Assembly: GCA_052034585.1 (NCBI GenBank)
Contig: JBPOIJ010000047.1
Span: 62,001 to 126,000, forward strand
DNA length: 64,000 nucleotides
Source: Xiheimicrobium sp052034585
GTDB lineage: Bacteria; Myxococcota; Myxococcia; Myxococcales; Myxococcaceae
Direction of reading: 5' to 3'
Shown here: piece by piece, positions 43,260 through 53,474 of the stretch
Numbering within the stretch: the stretch's first letter is position 1
Layout: every line of letters starts with the position of its first letter
Made by a program: the position numbers and the translations under genes
The notes under the pieces: model-generated
The model's input: only the letters and a program-made list of their open reading frames with translations
Databases searched by the model: none
Told to the model about the DNA's origin: nothing

Positions 43260-44759
43260 TCACGCGCCCATCACGAGCACCCGGCGTCGCACGGCGTCGG
43301 TGAGCTCGAGGGCGCGGTGACCGAGTGACGCGGCGACGCTGGCGGCGTCATCGGTCGTTCCCCGAGAGGCGAGGCCCTGCAGGAAGCGGCCCGCCGCGGG
43401 ATTCCTCCACCAGTCTTCGTTGAAGCGCTCCCGCAGCTCGTGGGCGAGCACGGCCTCGAGCGCCCAGGCGTCGAGTGAGGTGAGCGCTTGGGTGGGCACG
43501 CCTTCGAGCACGACGTGGCCGCGCTCGGGTTGCACGGTGAGCGCGCGCTCGAAGGCCGCCGCAGCGTCGTCGACGGTCGCCCGCACCACGCCGCGCTCGA
43601 GCAGCCCGCGCTTCACCCCCAACAGCGCGAGCTCTTCGCGGAGCTGGAGGAGCTGCCGCCAGGCGAAGACGCGGGCGATCTCCCGAGCCTGCGCCGTCGT
43701 CGCCCGAAGCGCGCGCTTGAGCCAGCCCTCGTCGAGCAGAATCGACTCGAACAGCCGCCGCGCCGCCATCACCAGGGCGCCGTCGCCGATGACGCGATCG
43801 ACGAAGGGGAGCGTCTTGGGCACCGCCGCGAGGAGCTGTGCTTCGCCCCAGGTGCCGAGCCAGCCTGCATAGGCCTCGAAGCCCGCATCGGCCGTGAGCA
43901 CCAGCCGGAGCTGATCGGGCACCTCGACGCGCACGAGGTGAGCGCCGGGCCGCCGCGTCGGAGTGTCGGAGTCGATGAGGATCTTCCCGGGCGCGTTCGG
44001 GGCGAAGCCGAGCTCGCCCAGCGTGCGAGAGACGGCCTGCGAGAGCTCCTCGCGGCGGAGCACCTCGAAGAACCAGGGCGCGGCCAGCGCGCGGGCGAGA
44101 TCGATCGCGTTGGCGCTCGAGGGCCGCAGCTGCGGGTCGTGGCGCTTCAAGACGAAGCCGGTGAGATCGCGCGCGGCGTCGTCCGACTGCTTGAGCGGCT
44201 CCTCGGTCGTCGGCTCGAGCTTCTCGAAGGTGCGGCGCTCGCTCGCCTCCACCAGCGCGCGCGTCGAGGGGAACCCGACCGACGTCGCGAGCTCGGCGAG
44301 GCCATCGAAGCGGCGAGAGAGCAGGGGCGCGAGCTCGAGCAGCGCGGTGGAACGGTCAGCCACCAGCTGTGTTCGCGCCTGGTGGCTCCCCAGCGTCCAC
44401 CCATCGCGCAGCGCCTCGGCCAGCGTCCACGTCTTGCCCGCCGAGCCGAAGGTGGTGGAGGCGAGCGCAGCCGCGAGCGCGTCGTCGAGCGGGGCGACGT
44501 GGCGACGCATCGCGAACTCGAGCAGCACCGCGTGGAGTCGTTCGACGCGACTCCGTTTGACGGCGTCGATGCGGCTGCTCGTGGTGAGCTCGCGCACGAA
44601 GGCGATGGTCTCGGGGTGCGTCGCTTCGGTGAGCGGGGCGAGGAGCTCGACCATCGTCGGCTTCGTCTCGAGGCCGGCCAGCGCGCGGTACGAGCGAGCC
44701 CCGGCTTCCTTGAGGAAGTCGTCGACGGCCGCGAGGATGGCGTTCACGCTCTTCTCCAC
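43260..44759 (-). CDS. Unknown 499-aa helical protein, possible inactive peptidase-like fold
   Basis: The protein has 499 aa from ATG 44759. It is almost wholly helical with no signal peptide or membrane span. The C-terminal segment (AVLAHELRERFNEDWWRNPA, then AGRFLQGLASRG) resembles the last part of M2/M3-type gluzincin peptidases, but the HExxH zinc motif is absent. A catalytically dead peptidase-like scaffold is one possibility; that link is weak. The gene is convergent with 42927 and divides cleanly from yebC by a 136-bp gap. Confidence 0.7.
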   Translation of the reverse strand: MEKSVNAILAAVDDFLKEAGARSYRALAGLETKPTMVELLAPLTEATHPETIAFVRELTTSSRIDAVKRSRVERLHAVLLEFAMRRHVAPLDDALAAALASTTFGSAGKTWTLAEALRDGWTLGSHQARTQLVADRSTALLELAPLLSRRFDGLAELATSVGFPSTRALVEASERRTFEKLEPTTEEPLKQSDDAARDLTGFVLKRHDPQLRPSSANAIDLARALAAPWFFEVLRREELSQAVSRTLGELGFAPNAPGKILIDSDTPTRRPGAHLVRVEVPDQLRLVLTADAGFEAYAGWLGTWGEAQLLAAVPKTLPFVDRVIGDGALVMAARRLFESILLDEGWLKRALRATTAQAREIARVFAWRQLLQLREELALLGVKRGLLERGVVRATVDDAAAAFERALTVQPERGHVVLEGVPTQALTSLDAWALEAVLAHELRERFNEDWWRNPAAGRFLQGLASRGTTDDAASVAASLGHRALELTDAVRRRVLVMGA

Positions 44760-44812
44760 GATGCGCGGCAGTGTTCCTCATCGCCCAGCCGCGTCAACCG
44801 GGCATCGAGGCA

Positions 44813-45632
44813 GTGTGGGGCAAGGTGGGGGCAGTTCCTGCCGACCATGCCGCGTCACTCGCGCGCGTCTTCGATGCGCGTTCCGACGCGGCCGCTCAGG
44901 CCATGCCCACGAAGAGCGTCTGCACGTCGTCGTCTTCGTCCATCTCCGAGAGGAACTCGTCGACTTCTGGGCGGTGCTCGGGCGCGACCGTCACTGGGTT
45001 CTTCGCCTTCCACACCAGCGCTGCGGTCTCCACCGTCCACCCGGCGGTCTCGAGGGCCTTGCGCACGAGGTCGAGGTCGGCTGGTGCGGTGTAGAACGTC
45101 ACTCCCTCGTCGGTCGCCTCGAGATCGCTCGCGCCCGCTTCGATGGCGACCGTCTCGGCATCGGCCCCCGCAGGCCCGCGCGCTTCGATGGCACCGAGCC
45201 GGTCGAAGTCCCACGAGACGGCGCCCGTCGCAGCGAGCTGCCCGGAACGGAAGTGCTGCCGAACGTTGCTCGCGGTGCGGGTGCGGTTGTCGGTGAGGCA
45301 CTCCACGATGACGGGCACGCGGTGCGGGCCGAAGCCCTCGTAGGTGACGAGCTCGTAGTTCACGGTCTCGTCGAGCAGCCCGGCGCCCTTCTTGATCACC
45401 CGCTCGAGGGTCTCCTTCGTCATGTTCACCTTCTTCGCGAACTCGATGGCGAGCCGCAGCCGAGCGTTGCTCGTCGGGTCGGCTCCGCTCTTCGCCGCGA
45501 TGAGCACTTCCTTCGCTGCCTTGCTCAGCAGCTTCGCCTTCGCCTTCGAGTTGGCCTCACGGCCCTTCTGTTTCCACTGGGCGCCCATGCGCGAGGCGTA
45601 GCAGGACTCGCGGGGATGTGTGGGGCAAGGTG
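44813..45632. repeat. 15-bp direct repeats flanking the YebC-family gene
   Basis: GTGTGGGGCAAGGTG occurs identically at 44813-44827 and 45618-45632, bracketing the YebC-family gene on both sides at about 800 bp. The right copy is followed by another TGTGGGGC. The pair may be regulatory, a recombination scar or a coincidence of GC-rich sequence. The coordinates cover the interval including the gene. Confidence 0.4.
44896..45588 (-). CDS. yebC: YebC/PmpR-family (TACO1-like) protein
   Basis: The protein has 230 aa from ATG 45588. It begins MGAQWKQKGREANSKAKAK, a variant of the canonical MAGHSKWxxIKHRK start, and continues with the AAKSGADPTSNARLRLAIEF and MTKETLERVIKKGAG segments, then an acidic C-terminal domain. 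Members are described as transcriptional regulators or as translation factors that relieve stalling on polyproline. The changed N-terminus is like the YeeN branch. It stands alone rather than in a ruvC operon and is bracketed by 15-bp repeats. Confidence 0.92.
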   Translation of the reverse strand: MGAQWKQKGREANSKAKAKLLSKAAKEVLIAAKSGADPTSNARLRLAIEFAKKVNMTKETLERVIKKGAGLLDETVNYELVTYEGFGPHRVPVIVECLTDNRTRTASNVRQHFRSGQLAATGAVSWDFDRLGAIEARGPAGADAETVAIEAGASDLEATDEGVTFYTAPADLDLVRKALETAGWTVETAALVWKAKNPVTVAPEHRPEVDEFLSEMDEDDDVQTLFVGMA

Positions 45633-45782
45633 TGGGGCGCGAAGGAGTTGAGCAATTCGTGGTGCTGGCTCACAATGCCGTTCGCCTGACCACGCCGACG
45701 CGATGCGCGGGCGTGACGAGAAGGGGCCGGCAGGCGAAGCAGCACGCAGGGAAATTGGGGCCGCCGGGGAAACTCGGTGGCC

Positions 45783-46094
45783 CTATTTCTTTTCGGCGAC
45801 CACCCACTCGGCGCGATCGACCGAAGCATGCCCACAGCTCGCGCACTGGAGCGGCTCTTGGGGCAACCAGGTTCGGCAGCGTGGGCAGGCGAGCGCCGGA
45901 GCACCGACGCGGCGGTACTCGAAGTGCTCGTCGTCGAGCTCCCCGTCGTACCGCGCACGGCTCGACCACTCCTCGTGCCAGCGCGCCCCGCAGGCCTCAC
46001 AGCGCGCGACGCGAGTGCTGAAGGGGCCGTAGCTCAGCGCGAACCGCTCGTCGGTGGTGAGCCGGGGAGCCGCACAGCAGTCGGGAGCCCTCAC
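45783..46094 (-). CDS. Small zinc-ribbon protein
   Basis: The protein has 103 aa from GTG 46094, which overlaps the stop of the TPR lipoprotein gene by GTGA. Four CxxC-type pairs are visible: a possible CC near residue 6, CEACGARWHEEW, CPRCRTWLP and CASCGHASVD. These fit two zinc ribbons. It could be a regulatory or structural metal-binding protein. Translation depends on the upstream gene. Function unknown. Confidence 0.65.
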   Translation of the reverse strand: MRAPDCCAAPRLTTDERFALSYGPFSTRVARCEACGARWHEEWSSRARYDGELDDEHFEYRRVGAPALACPRCRTWLPQEPLQCASCGHASVDRAEWVVAEKK

Positions 46095-46855
46095 TGGTTC
46101 ACCAGCAACGCCGCCGCTTGCTGCTGCCGTCGCTGGAAGGCCTTGAGGGCGTCGAGGTACTCCGGCTTGTTCGCGAGCCCGATGGCCTTCTCGTAGTTCG
46201 TCTTGGCTCCCGCCGCGTCGCCCATCGCCTCGAGGACGATGGCGAGGTTGAAGTAGGCGCCGGCCGTCTTGGCGTTGTTCTCGATCATCTCGAGGAAGGT
46301 GCGCTTGGCGTCCTGCAGTCGGCCGTCGGTGGCCTGCTTGATGCCGAGCTTGAACGGGGCGCCGTCGTCGAAGACGAGCCACTCGGCGCGCGTGGGGTGA
46401 GAGAGCTCGGCGACGACCTCGGCGGCGATGTCGCTCGCGGAGCGCTCGGCGATCGTCTCGGGGCGCTCTGCGCCGAGTTGGCTCAGCCGGGTTCGTTCTC
46501 GTTTCGCAGTGAGGCTCCGCCCGTCGGGTGCGGCGACGTCGGTCTCGATCGTCACCGCCATCGCGTTGCCGTGCTGCGTTCCCACCACTCGGGTGTCGCG
46601 CTCGTACAGGCGAATGAAGGCGTCGACTGGTTCGCAGCTGCGCTCGCCGCACATGCGCACGAGGACGAAGTGCCCGTCGGCGCCGAGATCGTGACGAACG
46701 CGCTCGCGCATCACCAGGCCGAGTCGCGAGTCGAAGGTGAGGATCGCGACCCGCGTCACCGGCCCCAGGTTCACCTTCGCCGGCGAGCGGACCGTCACCG
46801 CGAGGCGCGGCAGGCACGAGGAGCTGAGGAGCAGAGCCAGCGCCACGCGCCGCAT
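46091..46855 (-). CDS. Lipoprotein with TPR C-terminus
   Basis: The protein has 254 aa from ATG 46855; TAGAGT lies 7 nt upstream. The signal MRRVALALLLSSSC has lipobox Cys14. An alpha/beta domain (VTRVAILTFDSRLGLVMRER, HFVLVRMCGERSC) resembles N-terminal parts of periplasmic CsgG/curli-type proteins, and residues 175-250 form a TPR (AGAYFNLAIVLEAMGDAAGA, KTNYEKAIGLANK). It probably sits on the periplasmic face and binds proteins. It is coupled to the zinc ribbon gene and divergent from glpK. Confidence 0.78.
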   Translation of the reverse strand: MRRVALALLLSSSCLPRLAVTVRSPAKVNLGPVTRVAILTFDSRLGLVMRERVRHDLGADGHFVLVRMCGERSCEPVDAFIRLYERDTRVVGTQHGNAMAVTIETDVAAPDGRSLTAKRERTRLSQLGAERPETIAERSASDIAAEVVAELSHPTRAEWLVFDDGAPFKLGIKQATDGRLQDAKRTFLEMIENNAKTAGAYFNLAIVLEAMGDAAGAKTNYEKAIGLANKPEYLDALKAFQRRQQQAAALLVNQ

Positions 46856-46931
46856 GCGCCCGACTCTACAGCGGGTCGGCGAGAGTGGCGCCTTCCTCGA
46901 TTCGGAGGGTTTGCTACGACGCGCCTTCCAT

Positions 46932-48409
<1,478 letters not shown>

Positions 48410-48413
<4 letters not shown>

Positions 48414-49153
48414 GGTGGTGGGCGCTCCTGTCGTTGCTGCTCGTGAGCTGTTCGCGGTGCGCTGGCCCCAAGCCGGCTCCGATCGACGCGGGCGTGACCG
48501 TGCGCGTGCCGACGACCCACAGCACCGATCTCCGCACGGTGTTGCTCATCAGCTACCCGGAGTACCGCGGCACCAACTTCAAGTCGGGCGTCGCGCGCCT
48601 CACCCGCACCTACTCGGGAGACGGTGACTGGAGCGCCCGCACCCGCGAGCTCTTCAAGACCAACCGGGTGAACGAGCTGCCCTCGGCCGACGGCGTCGAA
48701 GGCATGCTCGATCTCTTTCGGCTGAAGGTGGTGCCGACACCGGGCGGCGCCGTGGGGACGATCTCGCTCCCGGTCGACGGCGAGACCTTGAGCCGCCTGT
48801 ACACGAACCCGGCGTCGCTCTCGACGATGCAGCTCGGGCTCTATCTGCCCCGCAAGGACGTCGTCATCGCGCGCGACGTGTTCGACTTCGATCTCGACTA
48901 CGACGCGGTGAGCGAACGCCGCGCCTCCTTCCTCACCCGGCAGCTCGTCGAGCTCATGCTCGGCAACAGCCAGTGGAAGGTGGGGCCGCTCCCCGAGGGG
49001 TGGGGCCCGCCGCCCGGTGATGGCGGGTTTGGTTCGGTGCCCGACGAGTTCACCGTGCAGCTGACCGGCGTGGTGGACGGCGCGGTGGTGACGGTGAAGC
49101 GCCAGGGCCGCTCGGTGAAGGTGAACTACCAGCTGGTCACCTTCGAGCCGTAG
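48410..49153 (+). CDS. Lipoprotein coupled to glpK, unknown function
   Basis: The protein has 247 aa from ATG 48410, overlapping the glpK stop by 4 nt. The signal MRWWALLSLLLVSC has lipobox Cys14. The mature protein is beta-rich (LRTVLLISYPEYRGTNFKSG, QLTGVVDGAVVTVKRQGRSV) with a Gly/Pro loop (GPPPGDGGFG). There is no known motif. Coupling to glycerol kinase may reflect shared expression only. It is likely an outer-membrane or periplasmic-face lipoprotein. Confidence 0.78.
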
Positions 49154-49216
49154 CCGGGTCGTCGGCGCTTCGAGCGCGACTCGGCTCGCTTCCAGGGTTA
49201 AGCCCGCGCTCCCCGC

Positions 49217-50569
49217 ATGGAGGCCGTTCCCCACCAACGCGCGACGTTCAAGTCGCTGCTCACCTTGGCGCTGCCGATCGTGCTCTCGCGCGCGAGCCAG
49301 ACGGTGGTGGGGCTCTCCGACGCCATCATGGTGGCGCACTTGGGAGGCGCGGCGCTCGCGTCGACCTCCACCGGCGCGACCAACGCCTTCGCGCTGCTCA
49401 TCTTTCCGATGGGCATCACCTTCATCATCTCGAGCTTCTCGTCGCAGCTCTTCGGGCGCGGAGATGCGGTGAGCGCGCGGCGCTATGGCTGGTACGGGCT
49501 CGTCGTCGCCGCCGGCACCCAGGTGGTGTGCTTCGCCTCGATTCCGTTCTTCGCGCCGGTGATCGCGCTCCTCCCCTACGAGGCCGACGTCAAGGCGCTG
49601 ATGGTGACCTATCTCGTCTACCGCATCGTCTCTGGTGGCGCGGCGATCGGCATCGAGGCGCTCGCGAACTACTACGGCGGGCTCGGTCGAACCGTGCCGG
49701 GCATGGTGGCGAACCTGGTCGCGATGGGCCTCAACGTCGGCTGCAACTACGTGTTGATCAACGGGCTGGGCTCGGTGCCGGCGATGGGCGTGAAGGGCGC
49801 GGCGCTCGCGAGCACCCTCTCGACGATCGTCGCCTTCGCCGGGTTCTTCTGGTTCTTCCTTCGAGACGGCAAGGGGCTCCCGTGGCCGGCGCTCTCGAGC
49901 GCGGAGTTCGTGCGCATGCTGCGCTTCGGGCTCCCGTCGGGCTTCAACTGGCTCTTCGAGTTTCTCGCCTTCATCTTCTTCGTGAACGTGGTGGTGGCGG
50001 GGCTGGGGACGCCGGCGGTCGCAGCGCTCAACAGCGTCTTGGCCCTCAACTCGGTCTCCTTCATGCCGTCCTTCGGCCTCGCGAGCGCGGGCGCGGTGTT
50101 GGTCGGGCAGGCCATCGGCGCCGATCGGAAGGACGAGGTGAGCCACGTGCTCAAGCTCACCGCCGGCACCGCGGCCGTCTGGCAGTCGTTCGCCGGCATC
50201 ACCTACCTGCTCTTGCCCGGGCTCCTCCTCATTCCATTCGCGAGAGGGGCCGACGCGGCCGAGGTGTTGCGCTTTGGCGTGCCGATGCTGATGGTGAGCT
50301 CGGCCTGGCAGCTCTTCGACGCCTCGGCGACCTCGTTGGCTGAGGCCCTGCGCGCGGCCGGCGACACGCTCTTTCCCTTGGTGATGCGCCTGGCGATCGC
50401 CTGGATCCTCTTCGTGCCCGGCTCGTGGATCACCGTTCGCTGGTACGGCGGGGGAGAGGTGGCCGCGATGTTCTGGCTCGTCGCCTACCTGGCCGCGCTC
50501 GCGCTGGTGCTCTTCCTCCGGTTCCGCTCGGGCAAGTGGCGCACGATGCAGCTCATCGAGCCACCTTGA
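49217..50569 (+). CDS. MATE-family efflux transporter
   Basis: The protein has 450 aa from ATG 49217. Twelve membrane helices are evident, with the MATE start (LPIVLSRASQTVVGLSDAIM), a long first half and the mirrored second half beginning at LRFGLPSGFNWLFEFLAFIF. MATE transporters export organic cations and drugs in exchange for H+ or Na+. The conserved Pro/Gly residues in TM1 and TM7 are present. It stands 64 bp from the preceding lipoprotein and converges with the propeller gene at 50582. Confidence 0.92.
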   Translation: MEAVPHQRATFKSLLTLALPIVLSRASQTVVGLSDAIMVAHLGGAALASTSTGATNAFALLIFPMGITFIISSFSSQLFGRGDAVSARRYGWYGLVVAAGTQVVCFASIPFFAPVIALLPYEADVKALMVTYLVYRIVSGGAAIGIEALANYYGGLGRTVPGMVANLVAMGLNVGCNYVLINGLGSVPAMGVKGAALASTLSTIVAFAGFFWFFLRDGKGLPWPALSSAEFVRMLRFGLPSGFNWLFEFLAFIFFVNVVVAGLGTPAVAALNSVLALNSVSFMPSFGLASAGAVLVGQAIGADRKDEVSHVLKLTAGTAAVWQSFAGITYLLLPGLLLIPFARGADAAEVLRFGVPMLMVSSAWQLFDASATSLAEALRAAGDTLFPLVMRLAIAWILFVPGSWITVRWYGGGEVAAMFWLVAYLAALALVLFLRFRSGKWRTMQLIEPP

Positions 50570-50581
50570 GCGCCGGTTCGC

Positions 50582-51643
50582 TCAGGGCTCGTAGATGAGG
50601 AGCTTGCCCACCGAGAGATCGCCGGTGCCGACCAGGAGGCGCTTGCCCACGAAGTGGAGCCGGCGCACCAGCACGTACTTGTCGATGTACATCAGCTCGC
50701 CGAGCTCACCCTTGAGCGTCGCCGTCGAGCCCGAGACCGAAAAGAGCTTCGCCGCGAAGTCCCCCGAAGCTGCGAGCAAGGTGCCGTCGGACGAGACCGC
50801 GAGGTGGCCCGCGCCCTGGAAGCCCGTCACCACCGTCGCGCCCACCGGGGTGGCTCCAGAGAGATCCCACGAGAGGATCGAGCCGCTCTCGACCGCCGCC
50901 CAGACGCGCGTGCCTTCGTTGCTGACGGTGAGATCGAGCACTCGGGCCCCACCCGGCATCACGATCGCGCCCGTCTTGGTGTCGAGGCTGCCCGTCTCGC
51001 GGGTCGGAGCCGTCGGCGTCATCAAGGGTTGGGCCGCTCCCAGCGCACCGGTCGAGGCGTCGAAGGGCCAGGCGAGCACCGAGCCGCGGAAGGTCCCGGC
51101 GACGAGGTGGCGCTTGGTGAGCCGGAGATGAAGCACCTGTTCACCCTTGGGCAGCTTCGGCGCGTCGAACACCTTCTTCGTCTGGCCTTTCGCGTCGAGG
51201 GCGAACGTCATCACCTCTCCGCCGTTCGTGGCCATCGCGGCGAACTGCCCGTCGGCGCTCACGTCGATCGACGACACCGGGAGTGGGAAGGTGCCGATGC
51301 TCGACACTGGGCTCATCGCGCCGTCCTTCATCGAGCGCACGGTCGCGTCGTGCACGCGCGTCGGGTATTCGCCAGCGCTCTGCTCGCTGAGCAGGAAGCC
51401 GCAACCAGGCGTGAACGCCATGGCCCAGACCTCGGCGCGCTCGGTGTGCTGGGCGAGGTAGGTCTTCTTGGCGACGTCGAGCCGGCCGCTCTGCAGCTGT
51501 TTCCCCGCGGAGAGGACGAGCTGATCGTTGCAGATGGTGAAGGTGTGCAGCTCTCGGTCGGCGACGGTCAGGGTCGCCTTGGGGCTGAGCGGCTTCGGTG
51601 CGGCGTGGAGCGCGAGCAGCAACAGGGGCAGGGACATGGTCAT
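50582..51643 (-). CDS. Secreted WD40-like beta-propeller protein
   Basis: The protein has 353 aa from ATG 51643 (ATG 51637 possible). A signal peptide (MSLPLLLLALHAAP) precedes six or so repeated strands (SIDVSADGQFAAMATNGGEV, VLDLTVSNEGTRVWAAVESG, HLAVSSDGTLLAASGDFAAK) typical of a WD40/YVTN propeller. These mediate protein contacts. No enzymatic residues are clear. It is divergent from the calpain-like gene across a 48-bp gap that contains the GTGACA hairpin. Confidence 0.8.
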   Translation of the reverse strand: MTMSLPLLLLALHAAPKPLSPKATLTVADRELHTFTICNDQLVLSAGKQLQSGRLDVAKKTYLAQHTERAEVWAMAFTPGCGFLLSEQSAGEYPTRVHDATVRSMKDGAMSPVSSIGTFPLPVSSIDVSADGQFAAMATNGGEVMTFALDAKGQTKKVFDAPKLPKGEQVLHLRLTKRHLVAGTFRGSVLAWPFDASTGALGAAQPLMTPTAPTRETGSLDTKTGAIVMPGGARVLDLTVSNEGTRVWAAVESGSILSWDLSGATPVGATVVTGFQGAGHLAVSSDGTLLAASGDFAAKLFSVSGSTATLKGELGELMYIDKYVLVRRLHFVGKRLLVGTGDLSVGKLLIYEP

Positions 51644-51674
51644 GGCCTCTGGCTTTGGCAGCAGGTGCACCCTC

Positions 51675-51689
51675 GTGACAAGGTGTCAC
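51675..51689 (+). promoter_or_regulatory. Inverted repeat over the ribosome binding site of the calpain-like gene
   Basis: GTGACA-AGG-TGTCAC is a perfect 6-bp inverted repeat with a 3-nt loop. It ends 2 nt before ATG 51692, and the only plausible Shine-Dalgarno (AAGG) lies in its stem-loop. As RNA it could occlude ribosome entry; as DNA it could bind a regulator. It is also within the 48-bp divergent spacer to the propeller gene. Confidence 0.4.
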
Positions 51690-51691
51690 CC

Positions 51692-52729
51692 ATGGGTTCG
51701 AAGATTCTGCGGCAGGGAGATCGGTACAAGGCCAAGCTGGAGAAGACGCTCGCCGACGGCAAGGTGACCAAGCAGGAAGCGACCGCGATTCTCCGCGACG
51801 CGAAGGACGGCCACTTCGCCGAGGTCGAGGCGCACTACCTCTCGTCCTTCGTGAGCATCAACGCGAAGAAGTTCGATCCCGCCGCGCACCAGAAGCTGCT
51901 CGACTTCGTGAAGACCGAGATGGTGGCGTTCGCGCAGATCGCCGGCGAAGACGGGCTCCCCACGCCGCGCAGGCAGCCGGCGATGACGCCCGACAGTCAG
52001 AAGAACGGCGCTCGGTACGAAGCCCGCTCGGGCCACCTGGTCGTCAACGGCATGGATCTCGACGACGCGGTGCAAGGGCAGGTCGGTGACTGCTACTTCA
52101 TCGCCTCGCTCGCTTCGCTGGCGAAGGTGAAGCCCGAGCTCCTCGCGAAGGCGATCACCACCAACCCGGACGGCACCTTCACCGTCACCTTCTTCGAGCG
52201 AGAGAAGGGCCAGAAGACGCCCACGCCCGTGAAGGTGACCGTCGATGCGACCTTTCCGGTTCGGTACGGCGGGCCCGAATACGCCAGCGCGCGTTCGAGC
52301 CAGGAGCTGTGGCCGTTGGTCTTCGAGAAGGCCTTCGCGGCGTGGAAGGGCGGGTTCGACGCCATCGAGGGAGGCATGGCGGCGACCGCGCTCGAGTCGC
52401 TCACCGGCGTGAAGCCCGAGTTCTTCCCAGTGGGTGACGGCGTCGACGCCAACCAGGTCTTCAAGCGGCTCCAAGCGGCGTGTGGCTCGGGTGCGGCCGT
52501 GGTGGCGCTCAGCAAGACGTGGGATCCGAGCGAGCGAGGGGTGGTGTCCGATCACGCCTACTCGTTGCTCGGCGTCGAGGAGCGAGGTGGGCAGCGGTTC
52601 GTGCAGCTGCGCAACCCGTGGGGCCAGCGCGAACCGGGCCACGATGGCCGCGACGACGGCATCTTCACCATGCCGCTCGCGACGTTCCTCACCTCGTTCG
52701 CCACCGTCGAGTTCGCCAAGCTGCCCTGA
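51692..52729 (+). CDS. Calpain-like (C2) cysteine peptidase
   Basis: The protein has 345 aa from ATG 51692. The papain-fold triad of calpains is visible: QGQVGDCYFIASLASLA with the catalytic Cys, SDHAYSLLGVE with His, and RNPWGQREPG with Asn. The N-terminal ~110 residues are helical and charged and may be regulatory. It has no signal peptide, no calcium-binding EF hands and no T6SS/T9SS tag. It is a free-standing bacterial calpain-like enzyme, whose targets and control are unknown. The following lipoprotein starts 4 bp after its stop. Confidence 0.93.
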   Translation: MGSKILRQGDRYKAKLEKTLADGKVTKQEATAILRDAKDGHFAEVEAHYLSSFVSINAKKFDPAAHQKLLDFVKTEMVAFAQIAGEDGLPTPRRQPAMTPDSQKNGARYEARSGHLVVNGMDLDDAVQGQVGDCYFIASLASLAKVKPELLAKAITTNPDGTFTVTFFEREKGQKTPTPVKVTVDATFPVRYGGPEYASARSSQELWPLVFEKAFAAWKGGFDAIEGGMAATALESLTGVKPEFFPVGDGVDANQVFKRLQAACGSGAAVVALSKTWDPSERGVVSDHAYSLLGVEERGGQRFVQLRNPWGQREPGHDGRDDGIFTMPLATFLTSFATVEFAKLP

Positions 52730-52733
52730 GCGC

Positions 52734-53465
52734 ATGCGAGCGCTCTTCTTCGCGCCCCTCGTCCTCGCGTGCGTGAAGGCGGCGCCAGCGACCGTGGACG
52801 TCGCGCCCGACACCCAGGTCGACGAGCGCTGTCTTGCCCGCGCGCGAGATGGCTCGCTGCTCGGCGCGCTCCCGGCGGAGGTGATGGGCTTCGGGGTGGC
52901 GGTGACCGGCCCTCGAGACGTGACCCTGCGTCGCGCTGGCCGAGAGCTCACCGAGGACGAGGGGAAACGGCTCTGGAACCCCGCGCCCACCTTCTCGGGA
53001 ATGACCTTTGGCCATTCCGCGCTCTTCAGCATCGAGAAGTGCCCGGACACGAAGGACACCTCGTGCCTCTCGTACGGAGTCCAGCTGTGTCAGACGAGCC
53101 TCTCCACCATCGCTGCGGCGATGGACGCAGCGCTGACCCGCGTTGGGGCTGCCGACGGCGCGCTCACCGTGCGGCTCTCGATCGTCGAGGTCGGTGGGCC
53201 TGCGTGCAAGGACGGCCCGCGCTGCGCGCCGAAGCCGCACTACTCCACGCCGCACGGCCAGCATGACGAAGGCGCCGAGCGCCACGTGCTCCCAGACTGG
53301 AAGGCTGGTGCGTGTCGTGACGACGGTGATTGCGAGGGTGGTGGCAACTCGTGTCACGCCTGGTACCTGCGGGGAGGCGCCGAGCTGGCGATCTACGTGC
53401 AGCGCCCAGAGCCGGCCTTCTGCGGCTGCGTCGAGCGTCGGTGCACCTGGTTCACCCAGGAGTGA
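52734..53465 (+). CDS. Cys-rich lipoprotein next to the calpain-like gene
   Basis: The protein has 243 aa from ATG 52734. The signal MRALFFAPLVLAC has lipobox Cys13. The mature part includes a strand-rich core and a C-terminal Cys cluster (KDGPRCAPKPHYSTPHGQHD, CRDDGDCEGGGNSCHAWYLR, CGCVERRC) with several His residues, which could bind metal or form disulfides. It is separated from the calpain-like gene by 4 bp and is likely in the same transcript, but in a different compartment. Confidence 0.78.
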   Translation: MRALFFAPLVLACVKAAPATVDVAPDTQVDERCLARARDGSLLGALPAEVMGFGVAVTGPRDVTLRRAGRELTEDEGKRLWNPAPTFSGMTFGHSALFSIEKCPDTKDTSCLSYGVQLCQTSLSTIAAAMDAALTRVGAADGALTVRLSIVEVGGPACKDGPRCAPKPHYSTPHGQHDEGAERHVLPDWKAGACRDDGDCEGGGNSCHAWYLRGGAELAIYVQRPEPAFCGCVERRCTWFTQE

Positions 53466-53474
53466 GCGGCGCGT

